Shown: positions 18,755 to 29,301 of the stretch, piece by piece
Numbering within the stretch: the first letter of the stretch is position 1
How the letters are laid out: every line of letters starts with the position of its first letter
NCBI GenBank assembly: GCA_946540735.1
Contig: CAMNIN010000010.1
Coordinates: 1 to 64,000, forward strand
Direction: 5' to 3'
From: an uncultured Prevotellaceae bacterium
GTDB lineage: Bacteria > Bacteroidota > Bacteroidia > Bacteroidales > Bacteroidaceae
DNA: 64,000 bases
Translations under genes and position numbers: made by a program
The notes under the pieces: model-generated
Told to the model about the DNA's origin: nothing
What the model saw: the letters and a program-made list of their open reading frames with translations, nothing else
The model's database searches: none

Positions 18755-19729
18755 TTACAGGACAGGCATCCAGTCGCTTTTCTGAGAAAAAACGCGCTCC
18801 TTGGTGATGGCGGCCGCCTCTTTCTTGGTGAGCTGTCGGCTCCAACTGGCTCTGCCGTCTTTCAGGGCACCTTCTCCGGTGTTGTTGTATTCCAGATAGC
18901 GGGCGGTCTTCTCATTGTCGGTATTGCCCCAGTTGTGCCAACCGGCGGGCACGATGTGCTTGCCGAGCTCGCAATTCATAAATAAGGTATACGCGTAAGG
19001 CCTCCAAGGGCGGCCCAGATACACCTTTTGGGCGTTCTCGTCGGCGACGAGGCGGCAGCGGTTGAAGATATAGCCGTATTCCACGTCCTTGGGTGTGGAG
19101 GCGGCTGTCACATACGAGTCGGCTTTGCTCTTGATGGTGCAGTCCTCAAACCATGCTGTCGACGGGCCGAAGATGAAGTCGGTGGTTCCCTCGATGTAGC
19201 AGTGGGTGAAGTAGAGGCGTGTGCCGGCCTTACCCGTATAGACCGTGTCTTGGTGCCCCAGCAGGCGGCAGTTGATGAAGCAGAGCCGGTCGCCCTCGGT
19301 ATGCAGGGCCACGGCCTGTCCCAGGCGGGCGGAGTTGTTCTCGATGGTGATGTTTTTCAGCGTGATGCCATTGCCTTCGATTTTCATGGTGTAGGTGCGG
19401 AAGGTGCCCATGCCCTTCTCCGTCCCTTCCATGCGGATATTGGCATGGTCGTCGTAGGTGATGATGGTGCTCTCGGCATCCTCGCCGAGGATCTCGATGT
19501 TGTCGAGCCACGAGGGGATGATCACTTTCTCTTTGTAGGTGCCTTTCTTGACGAAGATCACTTTGTGGTATTCCATGAAGGCGCGGCATACTTCCACGGC
19601 TTCACCGACGGTGCGGAATTCCCCTGTCCCGTCGCGTGCCACGACGATGGTGTCGGGATTGTCGTAGCTTTTGGCATTCATTGCGGTGCATGAGCAGAGC
19701 AGTGCCAGGATCAGCATCATTTGTTTCAT
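18755..19729 (-). CDS. Pectinesterase (CE8)
   Basis: TIVVARDGTGEFRTVGEAVE, FINCRLLGHQDTVYT, YIEGTTDFIFGPSTAWFEDC, YLGRPWRPYA. Confidence 0.95.
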   Translation of the reverse strand: MKQMMLILALLCSCTAMNAKSYDNPDTIVVARDGTGEFRTVGEAVEVCRAFMEYHKVIFVKKGTYKEKVIIPSWLDNIEILGEDAESTIITYDDHANIRMEGTEKGMGTFRTYTMKIEGNGITLKNITIENNSARLGQAVALHTEGDRLCFINCRLLGHQDTVYTGKAGTRLYFTHCYIEGTTDFIFGPSTAWFEDCTIKSKADSYVTAASTPKDVEYGYIFNRCRLVADENAQKVYLGRPWRPYAYTLFMNCELGKHIVPAGWHNWGNTDNEKTARYLEYNNTGEGALKDGRASWSRQLTKKEAAAITKERVFSQKSDWMPVL

Positions 19730-19812
19730 AGTTTTTCACGTTTTATAAGTAGATTGTGTTACGATTTCTGGATTGTGATACGATTTGCTGGATTTTACAC
19801 GATTTCTGGATT

Positions 19813-22098
19813 TTATACGATTTGCTGGATTTCCTTGAGGTCGCTGATATCCTTGAGGGCATCGATGATGACCTGCACTTCGTGGCGGTCGTACACTTTG
19901 AGTTCGATGGTGCCGTCGAAGATGCCGTCGTTGCAGGTGACGATGAGTTTCTGCATGTTGACGTTCAGCTGACTGGAGATGACACCTGTCACCTCGTTGA
20001 GCAGACCGATGCGGTCGATGCCGGTCATGTGTATGGTTGCGTCAAAGAAGGTCTGCCGGTGCATGTCCCATTTGGCATCGATGATGCGGTTGCCGAAACT
20101 GGATTTCAGTTTGGCAGCCACGTCGCAGTCGCGCCGGTGGATCTCCAGGTGGTTTTTGTTGTCGATGAACCCGAGGATGTCGTCGCCTGGGATGGGCCGG
20201 CAACATTTGGGGAAGAAAAGTCGTCCGATATTGCCGTCGTTGATGAAGAAAGGCTTCTTGCGGTTGAAGTCCTTGGGCACGACGAAGGGTTCGCTGGCCT
20301 CTTCAGCCTTGTTGGTATCTTTCTCCTTTTTCTTCTCGGAGTTGAGGAAGGGTACGAGTCTGCGCCATCCTGTCTTCTGCGATCCTTTCTGCTTGCGCTC
20401 GAGGAGTTCGTCGATGTCTTTGTCGCCGAGGATGATGTTCTTGTTGCCCAGTGCCTGGAAGAATTTCTCAGGCTTTTGGATGTCGTGGAACTCACACAGG
20501 CGGTCGATGGCAGAAGTGGTGAGTTCCAGGCCATGATTCTCCAGGAACTCGCGGAGCGTGTTCTCTCCGGCTTTCTGGATCTCGCGGTCGTTGCGCCGCA
20601 GGATGGCCTGGATCTTTCCTTTGGCCTTGGCTGTGGTGGCGAAATTGATCCAGGAGGGGTCCACGTGCTGCGACTTTGAGGTCAGGATCTCCACTTGGTC
20701 GCCGCTTTGCAGGCGGTGGCTCAGGGGCACGAGTTTGTGGTTCACCTTGGCTCCGATGCAATGGCTGCCGAGGAATGTGTGGATCTGGAAGGCGAAGTCG
20801 AGTGCTGTGCATCCCGAAGGCATCGTGCGGATTTCTCCTTTCGGTGTGAAGACGAAGATCTCCGAGGCGAAGAGGTTGAGCTTGATGGTGTCAAGGAAGT
20901 CCATGGCGTCGGGCTGCGGGTCGTCGAGGATCTCCTTGATGGTATGGAGCCAGTTGCTCAGTTCGCTGTCCTCAGCCACTTCTCCGGCCTTGTATTTCCA
21001 GTGTGCGGCGAAGCCCTGCTCGGCGATCTCGTTCATCCGCTGCGAGCGGATCTGCACCTCCACCCACTGTCCTTGTTTCGACATCAGAGTGACGTGGAGC
21101 GCCTGGTATCCGTTGGCTTTCGGATGGTTGAGCCAGTCGCGCATGCGGTCGGGGTGTGATACGTAGATTTTGGTCAGGGCCACGTAGATCTTGAAGCACT
21201 CGTCGATCTCGGTCTCCAGGCTTTTGGGCGTGAAGATGATTCTCACGGCGAGGATGTCGTAGATCTCCTTGAACGTGACGTTCTTGTTCTGCATCTTCAT
21301 CCAGATGGAGTAGGGGGCTTTGATGCGTGCCCTGAGCTCGTATTGCATGCCCATCTTGTCGAGGGCCTCCCGGATGGGAGCGGTGAACTCCTCAAACAGG
21401 ATGTTGCGCGTCTGCTCGGTGGTGGCGAGCCTGTTTTTGATGTTCTCATACTCCGTGGGGTGCTCGTATTTGAAGCTGAGGTCCTCGAGTTCGTTCTTGA
21501 TCTTGTTGAGTCCCAGTCGGTTGGCCAGGGGTGCGTAGATGTACAGGGTCTCGCCGGCAATCTTGTATTGCTTGTTAGCGGGCTGGCTGCTCAGTGTGCG
21601 CATGTTGTGCAGGCGGTCGCAGATCTTGATGAGGATCACACGGATGTCGTCGCTCATGGTGAGCAGGAGTTTCTTGAAGTTGGCGGCTTGCGCGGAGGCT
21701 TTGTCGCCGAAGATGCCGCCCGAGATCTTGGTCAGTCCGTCGACGATTTGTGCGATTTTCTGTCCGAAGATGGTCTCGATATCCTCCACGGTGTAGTCGG
21801 TGTCCTCCACCACGTCGTGGAGCAAGGCTGAGCAGATGCTCGTGGAGCCGAGTCCCATTTCCTCGGAGGCGATGAGCGCCACGGAGATGGGGTGCATGAT
21901 ATAGGGTTCGCCAGAAAGACGTCTCACGCCTTTGTGTGCTTGGCGTGCGAAGTGGAAAGCCTTGTTGATGATGTCTACCTTCTTGCGGTGGGGTGAGGAG
22001 AGGTAGCTGTTGAGCAGTCTTTGGTAGGCCTCGTCGACCATTCTGTCGTCATCGGTTTCATGCTCGGCTTCTTTGGCTTTTTGATTGATCTCGTCCAT
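19813..22098 (-). CDS. rel: Bifunctional (p)ppGpp synthetase/hydrolase, RelA/SpoT family
   Basis: HD motif SALLHDVVEDTDYTVEDIE, TGS domain TPKGEIRTMPSGCTALDFAFQIHTFLG, C-terminal ACT. Confidence 0.95.
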   Translation of the reverse strand: MDEINQKAKEAEHETDDDRMVDEAYQRLLNSYLSSPHRKKVDIINKAFHFARQAHKGVRRLSGEPYIMHPISVALIASEEMGLGSTSICSALLHDVVEDTDYTVEDIETIFGQKIAQIVDGLTKISGGIFGDKASAQAANFKKLLLTMSDDIRVILIKICDRLHNMRTLSSQPANKQYKIAGETLYIYAPLANRLGLNKIKNELEDLSFKYEHPTEYENIKNRLATTEQTRNILFEEFTAPIREALDKMGMQYELRARIKAPYSIWMKMQNKNVTFKEIYDILAVRIIFTPKSLETEIDECFKIYVALTKIYVSHPDRMRDWLNHPKANGYQALHVTLMSKQGQWVEVQIRSQRMNEIAEQGFAAHWKYKAGEVAEDSELSNWLHTIKEILDDPQPDAMDFLDTIKLNLFASEIFVFTPKGEIRTMPSGCTALDFAFQIHTFLGSHCIGAKVNHKLVPLSHRLQSGDQVEILTSKSQHVDPSWINFATTAKAKGKIQAILRRNDREIQKAGENTLREFLENHGLELTTSAIDRLCEFHDIQKPEKFFQALGNKNIILGDKDIDELLERKQKGSQKTGWRRLVPFLNSEKKKEKDTNKAEEASEPFVVPKDFNRKKPFFINDGNIGRLFFPKCCRPIPGDDILGFIDNKNHLEIHRRDCDVAAKLKSSFGNRIIDAKWDMHRQTFFDATIHMTGIDRIGLLNEVTGVISSQLNVNMQKLIVTCNDGIFDGTIELKVYDRHEVQVIIDALKDISDLKEIQQIV

Positions 22099-22121
22099 AG
22101 ATACGTGGTTTTTGTGTGTTG

Positions 22122-23399
22122 TCAGCCTCTTCGGCCTCTTTTCCTCTTGCTGGTAGAGGTGGCGGCGGCGCTGCTGCTTTTGCTGCTCCTGCCGTATCGG
22201 GAAGATTGGCTGCCGTTGCGCCCCGACCTGCTGGTGTAGGACCGTTGCGAACTGCTTGAGGATCGGTGTGAGGTGGCTTTCGGCTTGCTCTCGTCGACGG
22301 CCACATAGGTGCGGTGCTCGCCGGTGTGCATGGCGTCATAGCTGAGGATGCTGTCTTGCTGCTCGAGGAATTTGTTGATAGAGGCGAGCGGCATGCGGAT
22401 GGTCGAGGGCTCGGTGAGTCCGTTGACCAGGTCGCGCCGGTATTGCGGGTTGAGGTCGCGCAGCATGCTGACTTCGATGTCGCAGAACTTGGAGATGGAG
22501 GCGAACGAGACGTTTTTGTCGACCACCACGGTGTCGGTGTGCTCAGGCAGGTTGGTGAGCATCGGGCAGATGTTGTGCTCGCAGTAGTAGTTCATCACGT
22601 AGTTGGCGGCGATGAAGGCGGGCACGTAGCCACGGGTCTCGGAGGGCAGGTAGGGATAGATTTTCCAGTAGTCCATGCTGCCTCCGCTCCGCCGGATGGC
22701 TTTGTTGACGTTTTCGGGACCGCAGTTATAGGCGGCGATGGCCAGTGTCCAGTCGCCGAAGATGCGGTAGAGGTCGCGCAGGTAGCGTGCGGCGGCATAC
22801 GACGCCCGTATCGGGTCGCGCCGGTCGTCGACGAGGGAGTTGACGCGCAGTCCGTATTGCTTGCCGGTGGCGAGCATGAATTGCCAGAGTCCGGTGGCGC
22901 CCACCCTTGACACGGCTTTGGGGTTGAGGGCCGACTCGATCACAGGCAGGTATTTCAGTTCGAGGGGCACGTTATACGACTCCAGGGCTTGCTCGAAGAT
23001 GGGCATGTAGAAGTTGGATGTGCCGAGCATGACGCTCACCGAGCGGCGCATGCGGTTGGTGTAGCGGTCGATGAACGATCTGACCACGGAGTTGAAAGGC
23101 ATCTCGATGCTGTTGGGCATGCGGCGGAGGCGCTCGGCGATCACCTCGTCGCTGTAGTAGGGATTCTCGTCGCTCGACTCGCAGGCGTCATCGATGGTGA
23201 GCGCGCTGTCGTGGAAGAGCATCAGCAGGCTGTCGACGGCGGAAACGTAGTCGGTCATGCCCTCAGGCACTTCGATGATTTCTTGCTTCCCCTCATCGTC
23301 GGTGAACAGGATCTCGTAGTCTTCATGGATCTGGGCCGACACTTGGCCGAGGCCACAGGTCAGCAGGATGGCGATAAGGGTCAGTTGGGTTTTCTTCAT
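22122..23399 (-). CDS. Membrane-bound lytic murein transglycosylase (MltD-like SLT)
   Basis: LKYLPVIESALNPKAVSRVGATGLWQFMLATGKQYGL, AIAAYNCGPENVNKAI; start MKKTQL at 23399. Confidence 0.92.
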   Translation of the reverse strand: MKKTQLTLIAILLTCGLGQVSAQIHEDYEILFTDDEGKQEIIEVPEGMTDYVSAVDSLLMLFHDSALTIDDACESSDENPYYSDEVIAERLRRMPNSIEMPFNSVVRSFIDRYTNRMRRSVSVMLGTSNFYMPIFEQALESYNVPLELKYLPVIESALNPKAVSRVGATGLWQFMLATGKQYGLRVNSLVDDRRDPIRASYAAARYLRDLYRIFGDWTLAIAAYNCGPENVNKAIRRSGGSMDYWKIYPYLPSETRGYVPAFIAANYVMNYYCEHNICPMLTNLPEHTDTVVVDKNVSFASISKFCDIEVSMLRDLNPQYRRDLVNGLTEPSTIRMPLASINKFLEQQDSILSYDAMHTGEHRTYVAVDESKPKATSHRSSSSSQRSYTSRSGRNGSQSSRYGRSSKSSSAAATSTSKRKRGRRG

Positions 23400-23449
23400 T
23401 GGGTTGTCTTTTCTTTTTTGAGGTTTGGGGTAGTAGGGGGCGCACCTCT

Positions 23450-24214
23450 TCAGAAGGTGAGGCTGCATTGCAGTCCGAGGGCGCTTGATTTCAGAGGGTT
23501 GCGGCTGCTGTTGCTGTTGATGACAGCCGGCGAGACCCTCATGGTGAGGTCTTTGCTGATGTCGAAATCAGAAAGAGAGGCATCGATATAGGCGTCGATG
23601 ACGGAGAGGGCATAGACCCCCACCAGGATGAAGAAGCTCAGGTCGCGGTAGCGGCGGTAGTAGTCTTTGCGCTTCTTGAAGAGCTCCGAGTAGCGTTTGA
23701 TGTCATTGGCGGTCTCGATGCGTCTGCCCAGGTGCATGAATTGGTTGTAGCTCTGTGTCGTGGGGTCATCGTCCACGATGTCGAGGTAGGCCTGCGAGTA
23801 GTCGCGGTACATCTGGTTGTTCCACTGCAGGGCATAGATGCATCCGACGAATCCTCCGTAGACGATGGGCAGTTTCCAGTATTTCCGGTTGTAGATCTGT
23901 CCGGCTCCAGGCAGTACGACGGCGAGCCACAGGGCGCGCTGGGGATTGGGACGCCAAGTGCTCCAGTCGCGTTTCTGACGTTTGCCGGGCAGGGAGTCGG
24001 CTGACAGCAGGGAGGCTGCCTTCAACTCAGCCGAGTCGGTCGCTATCACCATGTCGTCGAGCATAGGGGTCAGCAGCGTGTCCGTTTCCGCCCCTTCCGG
24101 GGGAAGGGTCACCCGGGTACTGTCCACCTGTGCGCTGCCCTGGATGGCAGTGGTCGCCAGCATCACGGCGAGGAGAATGCTTCTGAGGAGTCTTTTGCGG
24201 ATATTCACTGCCAC
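23450..24214 (-). CDS. DUF5683-like membrane protein
   Basis: PNPQRALWLAVVLPGAGQIYNRKYWKLPIVYGGFVGCIYAL; located next to parB. Confidence 0.8.
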   Translation of the reverse strand: MAVNIRKRLLRSILLAVMLATTAIQGSAQVDSTRVTLPPEGAETDTLLTPMLDDMVIATDSAELKAASLLSADSLPGKRQKRDWSTWRPNPQRALWLAVVLPGAGQIYNRKYWKLPIVYGGFVGCIYALQWNNQMYRDYSQAYLDIVDDDPTTQSYNQFMHLGRRIETANDIKRYSELFKKRKDYYRRYRDLSFFILVGVYALSVIDAYIDASLSDFDISKDLTMRVSPAVINSNSSRNPLKSSALGLQCSLTF

Positions 24215-24215
24215 G

Positions 24216-25109
24216 TCAGTTTTTCTTCAGGTTGTCGAGCAGGCTCATGATGCGCTCCAGTTCCTCTTCGTTGGAGAAAGGTATGCTGATCTTTCCTTTG
24301 CCCGATGGAGCGATGTTAAGTGTGATCTTGGTGTGGAAGAAACTGGCCAGTTGCTGGCGCAGGATGTCGAACTCCTCGGGCAGCCGGTTGGAGGCACCTG
24401 TTTTCTTGCCGTTGAGGTCTACGGTCTCCCCGTTCTTGATTTTCTTCACCATGTCCTCCACTTGGCGCACGGAGGAGCCGTTGCGCTGGATGGCCTCGAA
24501 GAGTTGCAGCTGTTGTGTCGGACTGTCGAGGGAGAGCAGGGCGCGGGCGTGCCCCATGTCGATGGTCCGCTTCTGCAGGGCCATTTGCACTTGTGCGGGG
24601 AGCTTGAGCAGCCTCAGGTAGTTGGCCACGGCCACACGACTCTTGCCGACCCTTTCGGCCACCTTCTCCTGGGTCATACCCTCTTGTTCCAGCAGGTGGG
24701 CATAGGCGAGGGCGATCTCGATGGCATTGAGGTCCTCGCGCTGGATGTTCTCCACCAGGGCCATCTCCATCACGCTCTCGTCGTCGATGGTGCGGATGTA
24801 GGCGGGGATGGTGCTGAGCCCGGCCAGTTGCGAGGCGCGCCAGCGGCGTTCGCCGGCTACGATCTGGAAGCGCTCGCTACCGGTCTGCCTGAGCGTGATC
24901 GGCTGCACGATGCCCAGTTCGCGGATGCTGTTGGCCAGTTCGCGGAGCGTCTCTTCGTCAAATTCCCTGCGGGGTTGGTTGGGGTTGGCCTCGATCTGGT
25001 CGAGGGGTATCTCGTTGATGGTGCTGCTGCCCTGCGGCTTTACCTCATCGGTGGAGATCAGGGCGTCGAGTCCCCTGCCCAGGGCGTTGAATTTCTTTTT
25101 TACTGCCAT
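24216..25109 (-). CDS. parB: ParB/RepB/Spo0J family partition protein
   Basis: IPLDQIEANPNQPRREFDEETLRELANSIRELGIVQPITLR, ERRWRASQLAG. Confidence 0.97.
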   Translation of the reverse strand: MAVKKKFNALGRGLDALISTDEVKPQGSSTINEIPLDQIEANPNQPRREFDEETLRELANSIRELGIVQPITLRQTGSERFQIVAGERRWRASQLAGLSTIPAYIRTIDDESVMEMALVENIQREDLNAIEIALAYAHLLEQEGMTQEKVAERVGKSRVAVANYLRLLKLPAQVQMALQKRTIDMGHARALLSLDSPTQQLQLFEAIQRNGSSVRQVEDMVKKIKNGETVDLNGKKTGASNRLPEEFDILRQQLASFFHTKITLNIAPSGKGKISIPFSNEEELERIMSLLDNLKKN

Positions 25110-25189
25110 TGTCGTGTGTTCGCTTTTCGTTAGCGGGTACTGCTGCCCGCGCTTTTTCCATTGCTGTCTTTTTCTCGTGTGGGAGCGGT

Positions 25190-25954
25190 TCAGCTGTTCT
25201 TGCTGATGATTTCCTTGGCCAGGGCCAGGTGGTTTTTGCTGCCGGTGCTCTCAGCGTCGTAGAGGATCACGGGCAGGCCGTGACTCGGACTCTCGCTGAG
25301 TTTCACGTTGCGCTGGATGACGGTCTTGAACACCAGTTCCTGGAAGTGGCGTTTCACCTCGTCGTAAATCTGGTTGGCCAGGCGCAGGCGGCTGTCGTAC
25401 ATCGTCAGCAGGAAGCCCTCGATCTCCAGCCGCGGGTTGAGCTTGCTCTTGATGATCTTGATGGTGTTGAGCAGTTTGCCGATGCCCTCAAGGGCGAAAT
25501 ACTCGCACTGCACGGGGATGATGACCGAGTCGGCGGCGGTGAGTGCATTGACGGTGATCAGTCCCAGTGAGGGAGAGCAGTCGATGAGGATGTAGTCGTA
25601 TTCGTCGCGTATGGGAGCGAGCAGTTTGGTGATGACTTTCTCGCGGTTGTCGATATTGAGCATCTCTATCTCGGCACCCACAAGGTCGATGTGGCTGGGG
25701 ATGATGTCCAGTCCCTCGATGTCGGTGGTATAGATGGCATCTTTCACGCCGCACTCGCCGATCAGACACTCATAAAGAGAGGTCTCCAGGGTGTTCACAT
25801 CCACGCCCAGTCCGCTCGATGCGTTGGCCTGTGGGTCGGCGTCGATGACGAGCACGGTCTTCTCCAACGTCGCCAGCGAGGCGGCGAGGTTGATCGAGGT
25901 GGTGGTCTTGCCTACACCGCCTTTCTGGTTGGCTAATGCTATGATTTTTCCCAT
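25190..25954 (-). CDS. parA: ParA/Soj chromosome partition ATPase
   Basis: [26 protein letters not shown] deviant Walker A. Confidence 0.98.
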   Translation of the reverse strand: MGKIIALANQKGGVGKTTTSINLAASLATLEKTVLVIDADPQANASSGLGVDVNTLETSLYECLIGECGVKDAIYTTDIEGLDIIPSHIDLVGAEIEMLNIDNREKVITKLLAPIRDEYDYILIDCSPSLGLITVNALTAADSVIIPVQCEYFALEGIGKLLNTIKIIKSKLNPRLEIEGFLLTMYDSRLRLANQIYDEVKRHFQELVFKTVIQRNVKLSESPSHGLPVILYDAESTGSKNHLALAKEIISKNS

Positions 25955-25984
25955 TTGCTACTTTCTAAAATCGTAAATTGACTG

Positions 25985-25992
25985 CAAAGTTA
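25985..25992 (-). promoter_or_regulatory. -7 element TAACTTTG for the parA operon
   Basis: caaagtta on + strand, divergent from the surE promoter. Confidence 0.5.
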
Positions 25993-26033
25993 CATATTTT
26001 ATGCGAGAATCATGTATTTTAAACCTTTTTTCG

Positions 26034-26041
26034 TACTTTTG
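26034..26041 (+). promoter_or_regulatory. -7 element TACTTTTG for surE
   Basis: TAnnTTTG match about 23 bp before ATG. Confidence 0.55.
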
Positions 26042-26063
26042 CAGCCAAAACTAAAGGTTATTT

Positions 26064-26855
26064 ATGAATTTTAAGAGACCGTTAATACTTATTTCCAACG
26101 ATGACGGCTATATGGCCAAAGGCATCAACTGCCTCGTCGACATGATCCGCGACATGGCCGACATCTTCGTGTGCGCTCCCGAATCGGCGAGGTCGGGATT
26201 CTCGTGCGCCTTCTCGGCCACGGAACCTTTGCGCCTGCAGCAGCGAAGAAAGGAGGAGGGACTGGAGGTATGGTCGTCAAACGGTACTCCTGTCGACTGC
26301 GTGAAACTGGCCCTCAACCAGTTTTTCACCGACAGGTTGCCGGATATGGTCATCGGGGGTATCAACCATGGCGACAATGCTTCTGTCAACACCCACTATT
26401 CCGGGACGATGGGGGTGACCTTGGAGGGATGCATGAAATACATTCCCTCTGTGGCTTTCTCCCTCTGCGACCATCGGGATGACGCTGATTTCGAACCCCT
26501 CCGGCCTTATGTGCGGATGATCACTGCCAAGGTGCTGGCCGAGGGCCTCCCTAAGGGCGTCTGCCTGAACGTGAACTTCCCGTTGGCTGCATTTCAGGGG
26601 GTACGGGTCTGCCGCATGGCACACGGCACCTGGTATGACGAGTGCGTCAAGGAGCGTCATCCCAGGGGGTATGACTATTACTGGATGGTGGGCAGTTACC
26701 GGAATGACGAGCCGGAGGCTGAGGACACCGACAACTGGGCGCTCACACATGGCTATGTGGCCATCACCCCCACGCAATACGACGTGACCAACTACCCCAT
26801 GTTGGAGCAGATGAAATCGTGGGATTTCGACGCCATCACTCCTTCTTCCAAGTAG
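26064..26855 (+). CDS. surE: 5'/3'-nucleotidase SurE
   Basis: RPLILISNDDGYMAKGINCLVDMI, GTPVDCVKLAL, VIGGINHGDNASVNTHYSGTMG. Confidence 0.96.
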   Translation: MNFKRPLILISNDDGYMAKGINCLVDMIRDMADIFVCAPESARSGFSCAFSATEPLRLQQRRKEEGLEVWSSNGTPVDCVKLALNQFFTDRLPDMVIGGINHGDNASVNTHYSGTMGVTLEGCMKYIPSVAFSLCDHRDDADFEPLRPYVRMITAKVLAEGLPKGVCLNVNFPLAAFQGVRVCRMAHGTWYDECVKERHPRGYDYYWMVGSYRNDEPEAEDTDNWALTHGYVAITPTQYDVTNYPMLEQMKSWDFDAITPSSK

Positions 26856-26858
26856 ACT

Positions 26859-28010
26859 ATGAGATATTATCTGATCGTGGGTGAGGCCAGTGGCGACCTG
26901 CATGCCTCACACTTGATGAAAGCGCTGAAAAAAGCTGACAAAAGTGCCGCATTCCGCTACTTCGGCGGCGACCTGATGGCCGCCGAGGGAGGTACGCTTG
27001 TGAGGCATTACAAGGATACGGCTTACATGGGGTTCGTCACCGTGCTGACCCATTTGCCTGCCATCTTCAAGAACATGGCTCTGTGTAAATCTGATATTCA
27101 GCAGTGGCACCCTGATGTCGTCATCCTGGTCGACTACCCGGGCTTTAATCTCAGTATCGCAAAGTTTGTGCACCAGCAGCGTCTGGCCAAGGTGTTCTAT
27201 TATATCTCGCCCAAGATATGGGCGTGGAAGGAGCATCGTATCAAGAACATCAAGCGCGATGTCGATGAACTCTTCTCCATCTTGCCTTTCGAGGTGCCTT
27301 TCTATGAGCAGAAGCATGGATACCCCATCCATTATGTGGGCAATCCCACGGCAGATGAGGTGGCGGAATTTCAAAAAGATTATAATGAAACATTCTTACA
27401 GTTCTGCCAGCGCAACAACCTCTCCGGAAAACCCATCATCGCCCTACTGGCTGGTAGCCGGCAGACGGAGATCAGAGACAATCTCCCGCGGATGATGAAA
27501 GCTATCGGGGAATACCCCGATTACCAGTTTGTGCTGGCATGTGCCCCCTCCGTCGACGATGCTTTTTATCAGACTTTGGTGGCGGGGAGCGAACTGCGCA
27601 TGGTGCATGGCGACACCTACGCACTCCTCTCGCATGCCACCGCCGCCCTCGTGACGAGTGGGACGGCGACACTGGAGACTGCCCTTTTCGGGGTGCCGCA
27701 GGTGGTGTGCTACGCTCTGCGCATGGGGCGTCTTTATGGTTTCCTCCGCCGTTTCTTGCTCAAGGTGAAATATGTCTCGCTGGTCAATCTCATCGCCGAC
27801 AAGGAAGTGGTGCCCGAACTGGTGCTCGAGACTTTCACCATCGAGCGGATGCTCCGTGAACTCCGTCAGATCCTCCCGGGCAACAAGGGCCGGGAGGTGA
27901 TGCTCGACGGCTATGCCGCGATGCGCCGGAAAATCGGTGAGACAGGCGCTCCCGACCAGGCCGCCCGACAGATGGTGGAATGTATGGAAAAATACAAATT
28001 AGGCGAATAA
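26859..28010 (+). CDS. lpxB: Lipid-A-disaccharide synthase
   Basis: YLIVGEASGDLHASHLMKALK, FRYFGGDLMAAEGG, YYISPKIWAWKEHRI. Confidence 0.97.
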   Translation: MRYYLIVGEASGDLHASHLMKALKKADKSAAFRYFGGDLMAAEGGTLVRHYKDTAYMGFVTVLTHLPAIFKNMALCKSDIQQWHPDVVILVDYPGFNLSIAKFVHQQRLAKVFYYISPKIWAWKEHRIKNIKRDVDELFSILPFEVPFYEQKHGYPIHYVGNPTADEVAEFQKDYNETFLQFCQRNNLSGKPIIALLAGSRQTEIRDNLPRMMKAIGEYPDYQFVLACAPSVDDAFYQTLVAGSELRMVHGDTYALLSHATAALVTSGTATLETALFGVPQVVCYALRMGRLYGFLRRFLLKVKYVSLVNLIADKEVVPELVLETFTIERMLRELRQILPGNKGREVMLDGYAAMRRKIGETGAPDQAARQMVECMEKYKLGE

Positions 28011-28079
28011 ATTTGGCGTTTCGCCGGCTTATTCGTAATTTTGTGCCCCGATACAAGATAATCCAAAATTCTAAACAAA

Positions 28080-28559
28080 ATGAGATCAAGAACAGCCGAT
28101 TGGTTTGAGACCAAGATACGTTATGAGAAGACCATGGAGGACGGACTCCAGAAGAAAGTGACCGAACAATATGTCGTTGATGCCCTGAGCTTTACCGAGG
28201 CGGAGTCCTCTATCACCGACGAGATGTCGTCTTATATCAGCGGCGAGTTCGAGGTGTCCGACATCAAGAAAGCCACTTACAAGGAGATCTTCTTCAGTGA
28301 GGCCGATGCCGACGACCGGTGGTATAAAGCCAAACTGCAATTCATCACCATCGATGAGAAGACACAGAAGGAAAAGCGCTCCAACGTCTACTACCTCGTG
28401 CAGGCTGCTACGCTTCCCGTCGCCGTGAAGCACATCGAGGAGGTGATGGGCACCACGCTCATCGAATACGTCATCGCCAGTCTGGCTGAGACCCAGATCA
28501 TGGATGTCTTTGAGCATAAGGCACAGGATGCCGTGAAAGAGCCTGCCACAGAAGCGTAA
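28080..28559 (+). CDS. DUF4494 family protein
   Basis: RSRTADWFETKIRYEKTMEDGLQKKVTEQYVVDALSFTEAE. Confidence 0.8.
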   Translation: MRSRTADWFETKIRYEKTMEDGLQKKVTEQYVVDALSFTEAESSITDEMSSYISGEFEVSDIKKATYKEIFFSEADADDRWYKAKLQFITIDEKTQKEKRSNVYYLVQAATLPVAVKHIEEVMGTTLIEYVIASLAETQIMDVFEHKAQDAVKEPATEA

Positions 28560-28563
28560 GGAT

Positions 28564-29235
28564 ATGGACCAGACAGCCATCCGTCTGCATCAGGTGCTCG
28601 ACACGCTGCCGAAGGGCGTGCGGCTCGTAGCGGTGAGCAAATATCACCCCGCCGAAAGCATCATGTCTGCTTACCAAGAGGGGCAGCGTATCTTTGGCGA
28701 AAGCCATGTGCAGGAACTGCAGGTCAAGCATGCGGCGCTCCCCTCCGACATCCAGTGGCATTTCATCGGTCATCTCCAGACCAACAAGGTGAAATACATC
28801 GCTCCTTACATCACCATGATCGAGGCGGTCGACTCCATCCGTCTGCTCCGTGAGATCGACCGGCAGGCCGCAAGATGCGGGAGGGTTATCGACGTGCTCC
28901 TTGAACTTCATATCGCAGCCGAGGAGACCAAATACGGGCTTACCCTCGACGACTGCCGCCAACTTCTTGCCGAAGGCGAGTGGCGCACGTTGTCACATGT
29001 GCGCATCTGCGGGGTGATGATGATGGCCTCGTTTGTCGACGACGAAGAGCAGATACGCCGTGAGATGACGCTCGCAGCCGATTTCTTCGATGAGGTGAAG
29101 GCACAATATTTCGCCGACGCTGCGTATTTCTGCGAGCGCAGCTGGGGTATGAGTCACGACTATCCCATCGCCTGCGAGTGCCGGAGCACGCTGGTGCGTG
29201 TCGGTACCACCATCTTCGGCGAGCGGGTCTACTGA
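28564..29235 (+). CDS. YggS family pyridoxal phosphate-dependent enzyme
   Basis: RLVAVSKYHPAESIMSAYQEGQRIFGESHVQELQVK, HFIGHLQTNKVKYI, SWGMSHDYPIA. Confidence 0.95.
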   Translation: MDQTAIRLHQVLDTLPKGVRLVAVSKYHPAESIMSAYQEGQRIFGESHVQELQVKHAALPSDIQWHFIGHLQTNKVKYIAPYITMIEAVDSIRLLREIDRQAARCGRVIDVLLELHIAAEETKYGLTLDDCRQLLAEGEWRTLSHVRICGVMMMASFVDDEEQIRREMTLAADFFDEVKAQYFADAAYFCERSWGMSHDYPIACECRSTLVRVGTTIFGERVY

Positions 29236-29301
29236 ATCCACCAGTCAAACGGTGGGTTTCCGATAATTGAGAATTAATGTTTCTTTTAAAAAAAACTGAA
29301 A

